Positions 22,549-34,366 of a DNA stretch of 64,000 nt are shown here, in pieces. Every line of letters starts with the position of its first letter. The first letter of the stretch is position 1. The stretch spans positions 93,360,070 to 93,424,069 of the forward strand of contig OX465282.1 of the NCBI GenBank assembly GCA_949987705.1. The letters run 5' to 3'. The notes under the pieces are model-generated. The model was not told the origin of the DNA. It made no database searches and saw only the letters and a program-made list of their open reading frames with translations. Position numbers and translations under genes: made by a program. The stretch is from Thereva unica. Its lineage: Eukaryota; Arthropoda; Insecta; Diptera; Therevidae.

Positions 22549-22766
22549 CCAGAAGTGCTTAAGTGCAAATTTGACGATTTTGGCTTTATTGCATTTTTGT
22601 ATTCAGTATGTTATTCTTAATCATTGCTATAATTCTTATCTTAAACTGAGCTATGGTTGCTGAGTTATTGAACCGGCAAAAGTGGTTTTGTGCACAGTTC
22701 TGTATCTAAAAAAAACTTTGAGAGCGATTTTCTCGAAACGCATATTTTGCACTTAAGCACTTCTGG
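22549..22766. mobile_element. Small MITE-like inverted-repeat element
   Basis: 218 bp bounded by CCAGAAGTGCTTAAGTGCAA and its reverse complement TTGCACTTAAGCACTTCTGG. No clear target duplication, so the superfamily is undetermined. No coding frame. Confidence 0.65.
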
Positions 22767-23130
22767 TTGTGTACTGCAGAAGTGGTAAAATTATAAGTGT
22801 GCATAAAACCGCACTTTCGAAGTAAAACTTTTTTGCCCAATAACTGCCGGAATTATTAAAATACTAAACAAGCGAGTAATATGCGATAGAAATAGTGGGG
22901 GTCTGTCGGATAGATTGTACACTTCACTTCACAAGAGTGGAACGAAGGTCTGTTGGATAGAGAGTACGCTTTCAGAAAAACTATGCCACCGACCAATGCA
23001 GGAAGTATAGTGACAAGCCTTCCGAGAACCTTGGTACAAGTATAATTTATAATATAATATTTATGTATTCCTATTTACATTAAAGCCTAAAAACGAAAGA
23101 ATGGTTTTATGATATATTACTATGAAGTAC

Positions 23131-23475
23131 TTATGTAATAAATATTTTCCATTGAAATTGATCTAAATACCGCATAAAAACAGCATCAAGTGACGTTCTA
23201 TATGTCCTGGTGCTTTCGTCAACATTATTTGAAATCGTTAAATAAAATTGTTCATGCAGAAAATGTATGTGCCGCACAGTTTGTAATGAAAAATTAATAT
23301 TGAAATCGCCACTCAAAATCATGGGGATTTCGTTAAATTTTCGACCTAGTAAAAGTGAACATTCAGAAGTGTACATGAGAAGATTGTCATGTATGAATTC
23401 CATTATTCTGTGTAGAGTTTTATGCGGCGATACATAAATAACTACTATCGCAAATATTTGCCCATTTTCTGCCAA
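23131..23475 (-). pseudogene. EEP-type endonuclease fragment (transposon-derived)
   Basis: The 114-codon reverse-strand frame contains PMILSGDFNIN, the D-F-N motif of endonuclease/exonuclease/phosphatase domains, with VIYVSP upstream. Downstream there is FYLTISNN, a threonine-rich STRTYRT and LDAVFMRYL. The order matches the endonuclease module seen in insect transposons next to PIF1-like helicases and in some LINE-like proteins. It starts abruptly and ends before the catalytic SDH region, so it is a fragment. No helicase or RT lies beside it. Confidence 0.6.
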
Positions 23476-23639
23476 ATCTGCCTACACACATTTCACCAAT
23501 AGGTCATTTATTATGACTAAGTGATAGCATTTGTGGCATCTTAACGTCCGTATGATGTGTTAAATCATTAGCAGATTCAGTGCAACTTCAGCTTGCTTAA
23601 ATATCCGTTTTACATTTAAAGTTTTATTAATATTTATTT

Positions 23640-23866
23640 GGTAATGATAGTTTAGATAAGGCTAGTAAAGTCAGTAAATTTTTTCACGACCAGCCATACC
23701 ACTACCAACACACCTGATGCTAAGAACATCAACTTGCTACACGAAAGGAATAACTTCCAAAAGGAATCAATCGAGGTGAAATGATGGTCCTTGCAACGCT
23801 GCCTTTAGATCTACAAGAAAAATCTTGAATAATTCATCGGTAATGGTGAATCGATATTCGTGTAAT
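23640..23866. mobile_element. Degenerate fragment related to the TAGTCCGGG palindromic family
   Basis: The phrase tgatagtttagataaggctagta resembles 5819-5845 in the arm of the palindromic element at 5758-7935, and TGCAACGCTGCC near 23792 matches that element's end (gcaacgctgcc). It is too decayed for firm boundaries. Confidence 0.35.
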
Positions 23867-24584
23867 TATGTAACGAACCACGTTCGTTATAGTCCACGGT
23901 TTAGGATACATCGCATTAGTTGATTAATACATACTTAGAAATTTGTGTATAGCTTCATTTTTAAGAGTCCGACAAACTTTTTATCTATGATTTTTTTCAA
24001 AACCGCTGCTTTTTCGAGCTAGATCCTTTCAAACACGCCGAGTATACGGGTAATGGTTTTGTAATAAATACATATTTTATATTTAATGGTTCGAAAGCTG
24101 TTGTGATGAGAAAACTGAAAATAAAAATGTCCGACAAAAATACTGCTGCATCGAATATGCCGGTTATATGAGGTTATGTTTATTAATATATACATCATTT
24201 TTGTAGAATTAGTTGCCAATTATTAATGTTATCAAATGGTCATAATGTCCGACAAATTCGATGCGGCATTTTTGAAGTCCGACAACCTAATTATGTCGTT
24301 TATACGAGGTTATGTTTTGCGATCAATACATGTCGGACAGGAAGACTACATGATGAATTATGCTAATAGTAACTTGAATTTACATTGTCCGACCAAAATA
24401 GTGATTCTTAGAGTCAGTCCGACAAAAATAATACAAAAAAAATTTAAATAACCTTGCGCATAATCGAATCTTTATTATATGCAAGCTAAAATATTAATTT
24501 TGAAAAAAAAAAAACGTAAAATAAATGATTATTATTATTATTATTGTTCAATATTACAATATAAAATATAATATACAATAAATA

Positions 24585-24706
24585 TTATTCATTTTCATCA
24601 TCTTCAGCTTCATCCTCTATATCATCGTCCTCGTCTGTTTCCAAATCTTCTTCGCTGACATCATCCTCATCACCTTCCTCCTCATCATCGTTTTCAAATT
24701 CTGTAC
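24585..24706 (-). CDS. Acidic C-terminal exon candidate
   Basis: After a possible acceptor (gttattag) the reverse strand encodes TEFENDDEEEGDEDD and continues as an almost uninterrupted Asp/Glu tail to a stop at 24585. An acidic tail after a zinc-binding domain is plausible for a transposon protein. The exon phase does not match the donor at 24892 (two bases left over, one needed), so either an exon is missing, a frameshift has occurred, or the pair do not splice. Confidence 0.35.
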
Positions 24707-24891
24707 CTAATAACATAAAATCATTTTTTTTAAATATTGCAATTGCAATTGTGAACGGTCGGAGCTGTTGATTCAAATTAAAATTCATTATCCAGTGTGG
24801 AAAATATTACCATGACAATTTTATTTGTATTTTATAGTGATAAAATTTAATTTTAAATACGTAATATTAAATTGTAGTTATTCAAACTTAC

Positions 24892-25157
24892 CTTTCTCTT
24901 TTTTTCTTATCTTCCCATAAAGACAAATACTTTTTAGTAACTTTGAAGTCCTTATAGCAGGAAGAGTGGTAGCCAATAATCTCATCCTCCCAACTTTCTG
25001 GCAAAATGGCATTTTTATTATTTAAATTTAAATATTTTCTGCACTCTAAATATTCGTTACACTGTAACCAAATGTCTTTAGAAAATTGTTTTATTGCTTC
25101 TCTTTTTTCACGGTATCTCGGGACCTCTGAGAAAGTGGAACAAATAAAACACTCCAT
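24892..25157 (-). CDS. Putative zinc-binding N-terminal exon of a transposon protein
   Basis: From ATG 25157 the frame encodes CFIC near residue 3 and YHSSCYKDF near residue 64. This C-x2-C...H-x3-C set is typical of N-terminal zinc-binding domains of transposon-encoded proteins in invertebrates. A consensus donor AAAG/GTAAGT closes it at 24892. It lies inside the TTA-flanked element, whose repeated GTCCGACA motifs could be binding sites for such a protein (inference). The family name is unknown to me. Confidence 0.5.
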
Positions 25158-26439
25158 GATTTTAAAATTTCAACAAAACACGTTTAATTTGAACAGCTTT
25201 TAATTTCTTGGCACTTCACTTTAATGTGGGCCGATAACAACTAACTCGTTATAAAAATTCATTTTGACTCCAAGTACAAATAAAATTGAAAACAATAACA
25301 AAAAAAGGGTAACGTTAATTCTTATTGTTACATGAGGAGTTGTAAATATTTTGTAAATGTATTGTCAATAAATTTAAGTGAAAAATGTGTAAGATGTGGA
25401 ATATGAATAATAGAAAAATTATTTAATTTAGGAATTTACGATAATGCAATTAGATTTTATGTTTATATTAAAGAGCATAATTTTATTTATTTATTTAAAT
25501 TAGAAATCTGTAGAAAGAAGTTGTTTTCTTTGGTAATGGCTTAACACAATTTTTATTAAAGTATAGCAGAATAATCGTTCATATTTGAAAAATTCAATCA
25601 GCGGAAATTTTTAATTTTTTCAACATTTTTTTTTCATTTTACAAATTTATGCAGCCGCGAATTTGTCGGACATGATTAAAACTATCTTTTGTTATCAAAA
25701 AGTAAAAAATATTGAAATCAAATATGTATTGATCGCAAAACATAACCTCGTATAAACGACATATTTAGGTTATCGGACTTCAAAAATGCCGCATCGAATT
25801 TGTCGGACATTATGACCATTTGATAACATTAATAATTGGCAACTAATTCTACAAAAATGAGGTATATATTTATTAATAAACATAACCTCATATAACCGGC
25901 ATATTCGAGGCGTCGGACTGGCTCAATGCAGCAGTATTTTTGTCGGACATTTTTATTTTCAGTTTTCTTATCACAACAGCTTTCGAACCATTAAATATAA
26001 AATATGTATTTATTACAAAACCATTACCCGTATACTCGGCGTGTTTGAAAGGGTCTAGCTCGAAAAAGCAGCGGTTTTGAAAAAAAATCATAGATAAAAA
26101 GTTTGTCGGACTCTTAAAAATGAAGCTATACACAAATTTCTAAGTATGTATTAATCAACTAATGCGATGTATCCTAAACCGTGGACTATTACTAAGAACC
26201 CTCTCTTCGAAAAACACTAAAGTAACCCGTTTCAACTTAAAAGGCATTTCCTAACAAAGCTTTAGGAAAAATAAATATTTGCTCAGCAGGCTGGGTGATT
26301 CTCCTTTGAAAGCTCACTTCAAAGCGTTAAAGCTTCCTACGCCGACGAGCTTTCCGGCTATAAAATAAACGGCTTCACCAGGCTAAAATTCAGTCTTTAA
26401 CCAGGCTCGTTCCGGAGAGGTCACCTTTTCCGGTCCTAG

Positions 26440-27330
26440 ACCGTGTCGTGCTGTACGATCCGGCACGGTCACACTATACACTTTACACACATTACCAGAG
26501 GAATGTTGCCGAGGCCTTGTTGTGGTGGACGATCCGACTATGTGCCGAAGTAGCGATTCCTCTACCGTGTCGTGGTGTACGATCCGGCACGGTTACCCTA
26601 TACACATTACCAGAGGAATGTTGCCGAGGCCTTGTCGTGGTGTACGACCCGACTATGTGCCGAAGTAGCGATTCCTATGCCGTGTCGTGGTGTACGATCC
26701 GGCACGGTTACACTATACACTTTACACACATTACCAGAGGAATGTTGCCGAGGCCTTGTCGTGGTGTACGATCCGACTATGGGCCGAAGTAGCGATTTCT
26801 ATACCGTGTCGTGGTGTACGATCCGGCACGGTTACACTATACACATTACACACAATACACATTACCAGAGGAATGTTGCCGAGGCCTTGTCGTGGTGTAC
26901 GATCCGACTATGTGCCGAAGTAGCGATTCCTAGACCGTGTCGTGGTGTACGATCCGGCACGGTTAGACTATAGACATAACACCTACCGACCGCATACCGA
27001 CCGACTACCGAATAATGTGTGTAAAGTGTATAGTGTAACCGTGCCGGATCGTACACCACGACACGGTCTAGGAATCGCTACTTCGGCACATAGTCGGGTC
27101 GTACACCACGACAAGGCCTCGGCAACATTCCTCTAGTAATGTGTATTGTGTGTAATGTGTATAGTGTAACCGTGCCGGATCGTACACCACGACACGGTAT
27201 AGGAATCGCTACTTCGGCTCATAGTCGGATCGTACACCACGACAAGGCCTCGGTAACATTCCTCCGGTAATGTATGTAAAGTGTATAGTGTAACCGTGCC
27301 GGATCGTACACCACGACACGGTCTAGGATC
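26440..27330. repeat. Tandem units in both arms of the foldback (inverted minisatellite)
   Basis: Four left-arm units run head to tail (26440-26960), each with CCGTGTCGTGGTGTACGATC, ACACATTACCAGAGGAATG and TTGCCGAGGCCTTG. About two and a half units follow in reverse complement (27010-27330). The turn is near 26975-27010. Each unit also repeats GTCGTGGTGTACGATCCG internally. The many overlapping open frames here are artefacts of the repeat. Confidence 0.88.
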
Positions 27331-27596
27331 GGAGAAGGTGACCTCTCCGGAACGAGCCTGATTAAAGACTGACTTTTAGCCTGGTGAAGCCGTTTAATTT
27401 ATAGCCCGAAAGCTCGTCGGCGTAGGAAGCTTTAACTCTTCGAAGTTAGCCGAGTGATTTACTCAGCCTGCTGAGTAAATATTTATTTTTCCTAAAGCTT
27501 TGTTAGGAGATGCCTTCTAGAGCTAAAACGGGCTACTTTAATATTTTTCTAACATTCGTGGAGAGGATTCTTAGTTACGAAACGTGGTTCGTTACA

Positions 27597-28194
27597 CAAT
27601 TAGATAAAGAACAGTATGTGCAACACAAACAAACGTACACCAAATTTTATGCAATCAGGCAAAGTGTGTGAGAACGTCGCGTTTCTTGGCTTCTTGTCCG
27701 CCTTTATCCTTTTCTTATCGTTATACGTTTAAATCTGACGATTAGAAACTGTGTAAGAATGCGAATGGAAGCAATTCAGTCCCAATTAAATATGGGCGCT
27801 GTTAATCAGGGGCGACGGAGCGCGTGGGGATGGAAGGAAAAGTGCACACGCACTTTCGCGTTGGGTGGGGAAATCCACACCCTAAATATTTCATGTACAT
27901 CTAATAACCCAGAACGTTGGAGGGCGACGAATGAACGTGGTCGAAGGGCTATTAAGAACTGCATGGCCTAAGCTACCCCACCGACTAGCATTTAAAAGTG
28001 GATTGCCTCAGATCATGCCAAAAGATGGATTTCCCCGTAGGTTTCTCAGGAGGACCCCTGTAGGAAATAACGGACATGCCGAAAGACGGCTTTTCCTTTA
28101 GTTGCCTCATGACCTCCACACAAAAAAAAATCAGCAATGCTGAAGTGAGGTACGCCCTATCAGTTCCTCATAAGGCTAACCTCATTACAAAATT
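27597..28194. other. Intronic spacer, no gene supported
   Basis: A 70-codon open frame (27759-27971) ends SNNPERWRATNERGRRAIKN. I do not recognise it and nothing supports expression. The GC-richer composition of 27780-28130 suggests retroposon debris. Confidence 0.35.
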
Positions 28195-28605
28195 GGGGAC
28201 CTCGGTAGCCTAGGGAGTAAGGCGTCTGGCTACCATCCCAGAGGTCCCGAGTTCGAATCCTGTCCAGCCACAAGGTCCTTCGCCTTTTCCACTTTCCCAC
28301 CTACATAACTTTCCTTCTTTCTTCTTCCCTCTTTACATTCCTGATTCCTCCTGTCATAGCCTTCCTTAGCCCTTTCCCGCTCTACCAAAGCGCATGTCAT
28401 TCTTTGGTTGATGAGATTCAATTCGTTTCGATAGCAATGGTTGGGAGTAAGTGGACTAAAAATAACGCGGGTAGGTTGTGGCAGTTCCTTCCTTTCCCGA
28501 CTAGAGCTGCTGTTCGATATTGCACTCTATACGAAGAAAATATATTGTCGACAGTATAAAGAGCCTATCCTGAGACTCGAGTCTTACATATAAAAAAAAT
28601 CAATC
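28195..28605 (+). mobile_element. tRNA-derived SINE, copy 1
   Basis: Starts GGGGACCTCGGTAGCCTAGG with a pol III A box-like segment, and has a B box GAGTTCGAATCC at about 28248. The body (CTTCGCCTTTTCCACTTTCCC, then gatgagattcaattc, ggttgggagta and aatatattgtcgac) is shared with copies at 43774 and 53927. It ends in an A run near 28590. All three copies are on the + strand. Confidence 0.8.
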
Positions 28606-29073
28606 CCAAGATCTGCCTTACGTGTTCGAAAAGCTTTTTCAAAAACTTTAAGCTCTAGTTTTACTCATTAAAGGCTGTAGTTTTTGCTGTTGCCTTGCTT
28701 CACATTTCAATCAAATATCTGTTGGTACCCATGAAAATTGTCATGTAGCATAATCAGTATATCAGTTCTGATTCGATTACAGAGGTCAAGGAGCATTGGA
28801 CGTGGTTAGTACTCAGTTGGGGAACTCATTGGAAAACGCCACTAGCGTTTAAAAATATAAAGGTTTCGGCACCGGTGCAGTTATTACTCACGGGTGTTTC
28901 TCACCAAAGTGGTAAAATCGCTGTCCTTGGCAAATATTACGTAAACTATGGCGAGAAATATTCATATTTCTGCAAATTTCAATTTATAACTATCGAAACT
29001 ATAGTATACAATATAAAAAATATCTCATTTAAAAACCTATATGGTTTCAATAACGTATTTTTTAGATCTAAAA

Positions 29074-29815
29074 ACAGTCCCCTAGCCGGTCCCCAAACCA
29101 AAATGTTTCCTATTGAGTTCATTAATTGAACTAATATTTTAAAAACAATTAACTTATATAACACAATTTAATCAATATGAAATGATATGCTATTAGACTC
29201 TAATATCAATTTATTTAAACTATTTTTTGATTAGTTTAATTTAACCTAAAGTTGGTCCCCGAATTTCATGAACAGTCCCCTGCCAAAGTTTCGAGTTACG
29301 CCTCAGGCCATCTACAGTAAAGACAGACTTGTTAATGGGCGTAACGAAACGTGAACGACATGAAATTAGCTTTGTTACCCCCAAAAGTAGCTATACCTCA
29401 TTTTGTTTAGTGTTACAAGAGTTAGAGGGGCACATGCGCGTATCGGTACGCAACATTCGACAGTCCCCTGCTAAGTGTTATTTTTCTTTTTTTAAAGTGT
29501 TCCAGTTTTCTCTATTGTGCATAGTTTTAAATAAGATGGCTTATATTGTTTCTATATAACAAAATAAAGTCATAATGAAGGAATTTTATGGTACCGTAAC
29601 AATTACACAAATTAAACAGTCCCCTGCCACAGTCCCCTGTCAACAGTCCCCCGCCAGTCCACTTGGAACTACACAGAGAACTTGGAACTACCAAAGAAGA
29701 CTGTTTTATTTTTATATATATGCGTCATGAGGAATGTTTTTAAAGTATATATACTACTAATAAATGCTCATTTCACTTATATATACAGTCCTCTGACATA
29801 TGAAACAGTCCCCTG
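29074..29815 (+). repeat. Cluster of the motif ACAGTCCCCTG
   Basis: Eight occurrences of ACAGTCCCCTG or a one-base variant: 29074, 29272, 29460, 29616, 29629, 29643, 29785 and 29805, all on the same strand. The sequence between them is AT-rich and not obviously repeated. Three are packed within 40 bp. Nature unknown. Confidence 0.7.
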
Positions 29816-29819
29816 ACAT

Positions 29820-31971
29820 ATGAATTTTTTAAATTTACTCAATAAGTCCGAAAATAAAACAAATATATTTGGGTCCCTTACTGTTTATTATCCACCAGAT
29901 AGATATCTATTTAATTGTATATTTTTTTTTCATATTCACGTAAAAAAGTTACTGGGACAGATTTCTTGCATAAATTTACCAGTTTACAGAGAAACACCCA
30001 TATCGCCAACGGAATATCAAAAATTTTTGGAATCCTTTTTTCACTCGAGATCGTGTGGCAATAAGTTTTCATCAAGGGGTCAAACGGGGCATTCCTTATG
30101 ACGAGGCACGAGTGAGACAAGGCGTTAGTTGCTCTAATAAGGCAACACACACGGGGTCCACATGAGCTAATGAGACTAGCCTTATAGAAGCCCTATCTTC
30201 CCCAGCCATAAATGCTATCAGGCATAACCCACTAACCAAAGAATTTAATACCATGTTCGCATTGAACCGAAATTACATAATTTCAGCTATTTTAGTGATT
30301 CCGCTAAAAATTCACGCTCAAAATCATGTGATTCTTCATGTATTGTGGCGATTTCAAAATTATCTCAAAGTTCGTAATTTTGGCAATATTACGAACAAAA
30401 TCATGTCAGCAGATAAGGCTCAAATCTGAAAATCGAATTCAGCCCAATTCAGCACGTCACTTTTGATGCTGAATTGGACATTTTAATAACAGATTTGAAT
30501 TTCATATTCTTCAAGATGCAAAAACCCATGAAATATAACAGAAAGAAGCTATGGGCTTTGCTGGAAGACAAATTGCTAGTGAAATTTGGGCAGAAAAAAT
30601 TGAAGACATGCGTAGTGCTAGATCTAGATCTGTCAAACGAAATCATTTCAATTCAGTGCAAACGGTTCTGCATAATTTCGAAAAGACTTTCCAAAATCAC
30701 ATAATTTCGGCTCTGGGCGAACATGGTATAAAACTATAACCATGCTCGGGAGCATGGTTAGCGATAGTTAAGAAGAAGAATAGAAACAACTCCTTTACAG
30801 TTGTTTTAATGTTCACACATGAACAAATCAAAGTGGGATTTGTGAGATTATTGTAAATAAATAATTAATGGACACATATGAAATAATTGAAGCGAATAGC
30901 GGAGCCTATTTTATGGAAAACAAATTTTCATTTTCTTTAACTCGCAGTTAACCACCGTGCGTCGTTAAACATAAACTTTCGTGGTTAAGTGAAATGATGC
31001 AGCATAACCACAGCTTACCTCGTGGTTTACCATAGTAAGGTTTTTGAACGCGAGACATTCTACAATTGTCAATAGGTTGGGAGGTGGAGCTTTCCTCTAG
31101 TTAATTCGATTCCCTTTGTATGACGAATTTAGGTTGATCGACTAACATAACTTTTGCCTTGGAGTAAACTTGGGTTTAATGAAACCAAATTCAACCCCCG
31201 TCTTCATGAGCCCTATTTTAAGTTAAGCCAAGGTGAACTCTCTGCATGGGAATATAATAAATGCCTCCAAAATATCTCCAAAATGACGAAATAATTAGAA
31301 TTGTATAATCAAATCCACACAAACCCGGCACTTTTAACTATCTAAATATTCCCCACATTAGCTGCTGTGTTTTATCAATGATGCGTCATCAAACCACATC
31401 TTCACCATACGGCTATAATAAGAGGCCATTTGCTTTTATAGAAGAAAATGTCGCTTAGTTTTAATTATAGGGAAGGATATCCACAAACGTTAATTTTAAT
31501 TTCATTATGGAAATTTTTATATGCTCATAAGTGTTTTTCATCAATTAAATCATTAAGTAGGTATGTATATTAAAGCGATTATTTTCATTTGAGAATGATA
31601 GTAGCTTTATTAAAATGCCATTTACTATTATAATAATATGAAAAAATGAATTTTTGTAGTTTTTTAGGTTACGCTTTTCGAACGAATTTTAGCTCTTTTT
31701 GGTATTTCATAGAATAATAAATTATTTCTAAGCTTTTTTGCTGCCGAACATTTATACAATAAAAATTATTCATAGATTTATTAATTTTATAATTATTTAT
31801 AGTTTTTATATAAGGAAAAATATTTAATTACTAAAGAGAAATAATTCGATAATTAAAATAGAAAGCATCGTAATCAACAATTTAAGAAAGGGCTGCAGAG
31901 TGTGGCAGAGACGATAATTTCTCGACCAACGTTAAATATGATTTCATAATATTGAAATTATTCTGTTTCAG
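29820..31971. other. Intron 1, 3' part, no gene seen
   Basis: AT-rich intronic sequence. Short open frames around 30470-30740 in two overlapping frames are not supported by any motif. Confidence 0.4.
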
Positions 31972-32141
31972 GAAACGCATTTATAGTTAATGTAGCCCTA
32001 GCAGACTTATTAATTACGAGCGTATTGATTCCTGCCTCAACAATTGTTTTATTGGCTGGAATAGACGATGAACTTCCTGTTTGTCGAGTTCAATGGTTCT
32101 TTGCTGCCTGTGCATTCTTAGTCAGTGTAATTTCTTTGGCA
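31972..32141 (+). CDS. Class A GPCR, exon 2 (TM2, ECL1, most of TM3)
   Basis: The acceptor is ttctgtttcag (ending 31971) and the donor is GTAAGT at 32142. The 170 bases complete a phase-1 codon and end in phase 0. They encode TM2 with NVALADLL (D2.50), extracellular loop 1, and C3.25 in LPVCRVQW at the top of TM3, then run to ISLA inside TM3. It is too short to stand alone, but the frame, splice sites and receptor landmarks all agree. It sits between a 12.5-kb and a 15.6-kb intron. Confidence 0.93.
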
Positions 32142-33008
32142 GTAAGTAAAAATACTTGAAAAACATAAAACAAAATCAAAAACAAATAAAAAAAATCGTC
32201 TTTAATGTGAGCATTGATGTGAACTGCGCGTAGTTATAGTTAATTATCTACTTACCTATCAATATTTTTATGCTTTCAACGTTTAATTTTTCACAAGAAA
32301 TAAAATATTGTATTAAGTTAATATTGATGTATATGTATTTTAAATGTGTAGGATTTTTGATAGCAAATTTGTAATTGTATATCGTAAAAATAATTGTATT
32401 CATATATAAATGTGATGTTATTATAAATCGTATAATTGTCGGAAAAATACCTCTAAGTATAAGACGGCCTATGGCTAAAAGAATAAGCATATACTCTTTT
32501 TTGTAGATCACTATCTGGTCAACAATTTTTATAATTACTATAATCACTTGGATAGGGGAGTATTTATCAAACCCCATTTATCATGGTATCTTGCCTTTAA
32601 TTACTGATGAGGATTTGTGATATTGCATTTATAACGACTAATGCTAAACGCCCATATCCTATTAAGGGAACTAAAGAAAGGATTTATGAAGCAAAAACAA
32701 AATCGGAGGAATCTAATAAATAATAAACAAAAGACAAATAGAACTTAATTTCGTAAGGTCCTCTGAAGCCTATACAATTCTATGAAAACCGTCCAACCTT
32801 GGAGCTTAATGGTAGGACGCATCATGTGACCGATACTCAAAAAACGAGTGTCCAATGTCAAGCGTCCAATGTTCGCATTCGGACACGTTCGGGCTTTTGT
32901 CGGTACAATCCTTAGAATTTTAGCTTACAAGGGGAATTTCAGGGGAGAAAAACCGTTAAGGGAATTTCTAGGGGAATGCGATTTTTACGAATATTCTTTC
33001 TTGATTAA
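32142..33008. other. GPCR intron 2, 5' part, no feature seen
   Basis: Start of the 15.6-kb intron. AT-rich, without recognisable genes or transposon ends before the MITE at 33009. Confidence 0.4.
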
Positions 33009-33592
33009 GGTCGATTCGCACTATACGGAACGTCAACGTCACGTCACGGAACCGCAACGGCACATGAATTTTGCTGTCGATTCGCACTTAAACGTCACGT
33101 CAACGTTACGTGAATTTTGCCGTTTAGTCTAAAAGAAAAATTAGATAGAATATTATCTTATTCCGTATGGCTAATTTAAACTGTTCTTTGGAAGGCCAAA
33201 ATTAATTAATAAAGAGTTAGCAATGATCGCATTAGTTTTGGATGAGGAAGAAGAAAATTTGCGACAAATTATACAGCTCCTCCTATCGCCGGACCATTTT
33301 AACTAAATTTTCATCTTCTATGATAAATTACTTTAATACAAAAAAGATAAATCCTTGAAAAATCCGAAATGCTTCCTTTACTACGCTCACATTGAACAGA
33401 ATAGATCAGTCACTTCAAGGCACGTCATGTCAAAATATAGTTCGAAACTAATCTTGACGTGCCGTTACGTTGACGGTCCGTGACGTTTCTTGTATATGTG
33501 AACGTGTAGTGCAAAACTCATTGAAGAATATTTTGACGTACCGTTGCCGTTCCGTGACGTGACGTTGACGTTCCGTATAGTGCGATTCGACC
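33009..33592. mobile_element. MITE with TTAA target duplication
   Basis: 584 bp with inverted ends GGTCGATTCGCACTATACGG and CCGTATAGTGCGATTCGACC, preceded and followed by TTAA. Inverted similarity continues for about 50 bp, with repeated ACGTCACG-type words. TTAA duplication suggests a piggyBac- or Kolobok-type origin. No coding capacity. Confidence 0.85.
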
Positions 33593-34366
33593 TTAAATTG
33601 AGTCAACTTAGAAAATAATAATTGTCCCAAAGTAGTTGAAATTAATCAACAGAAACTAAATTCCCATTTCGTAACTACTTGACGCCGCACAGTGGCGAGA
33701 TATGCTAGTGTTCCACCAAAATTACCCTAGAGCTCGTAATTTTTAAGTTATTGACAAACATTTTTTTTAAAATGTTCATCTTGAATTTACCTATCGATCC
33801 CTCTAGCCGGATTTTGTGATTTCATTTTTATTTTTTTTTAAATTTTTAATAAAAAGTAATTTTTACAAAAAATACTATTTTTTCTATTCAATTTATTCTA
33901 ACAGGCCGAAAATTTGAGTTATCGTAACCATTTTTTTTTTAAATCTTCGTCTTTTAGTCAGCTATTAATCTATCTAGATGAATTTTTGATTTAGTTGTTG
34001 AAAACTGTTAAAATTCTTGTCAAATATCAAAATATTCCGTTTGAAATTTTTTGGTAGAGGTTTACATATCACCTTGTATTTTTGTAACTCTATGAGATAT
34101 TTTCCTGAATAAGGCCCCAATCTACCCAGAATACTCCCGCCTATGTGAAACGGTAAAAGTCAAGGCTTCAACCTACCAACTTCCAAAGTAATGTGTCGTC
34201 AAAGTCAAACTTTTGTTTTTTTATTCACTAAAATTTCAACTTCAACCTCCTTTTCCTCCAAAAAATACGTGGTTAATTGACATTTCTTTTACAAAATTGG
34301 AAAGCTTGGACAATTTCCTATGAGTTGGGATAACTTTTATGTTACGGCCCATAGTTTTGAAGCTAT
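33593..34366. other. Intron 2 spacer, no feature seen
   Basis: AT-rich, no recognised feature. Confidence 0.35.

Larger units (their letters stand above)
23890..26188. mobile_element. DNA transposon with about 440-bp TIRs, TTA target duplication
   Basis: The ends TAGTCCACGG and CCGTGGACTA are flanked by TTA on both sides (23887-23889, 26189-26191). The left arm (to about 24331) and right arm (from about 25724) are reverse complements over about 440-465 bp. The motif GTCCGACA or its complement occurs about 13 times, in both arms and the interior. The minus strand carries a small zinc-binding-like frame (24892-25157) and an acidic frame (24585-24706). The 3-bp TTA duplication fits a PIF/Harbinger-like insertion. 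The ends resemble those of the 5758-7935 palindrome (TAGTCCGGG). Confidence 0.85.
23869..27596. mobile_element. Foldback element, TIR TGTAACGAACCACG, split by a second element
   Basis: The left terminus 23869-23889 and the right terminus (to 27596) are inverted. After TAA/TTACTAAGAA, the inner arms continue at 26192 on the left. AATTA lies at 23864-23868 and again at 27598-27602 (one extra C), suggesting a 5-bp duplication. The left terminal 21 bp is itself a perfect hairpin, GTAACGAAC/GTTCGTTAC. The element at 23890-26188 inserted just inside this hairpin. Without it the foldback is about 1.43 kb. Arms contain GAGAGGTCACCTT and copies of a 115-130 bp tandem unit. No protein is encoded. Confidence 0.75.

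Noticed and set aside
24585..25157. Simple two-exon gene joining the zinc-binding and acidic frames
   Set aside because: Splice signals exist, but the phases do not match, so the join is not claimed.
26448..27136. Several overlapping open frames of 64-133 codons
   Set aside because: They read through a tandem repeat in multiple frames and both strands; no motif.
28195..28275. Functional tRNA genes at the SINE heads
   Set aside because: A and B boxes are present but a good cloverleaf is not, and the body of about 300 bp marks a SINE.
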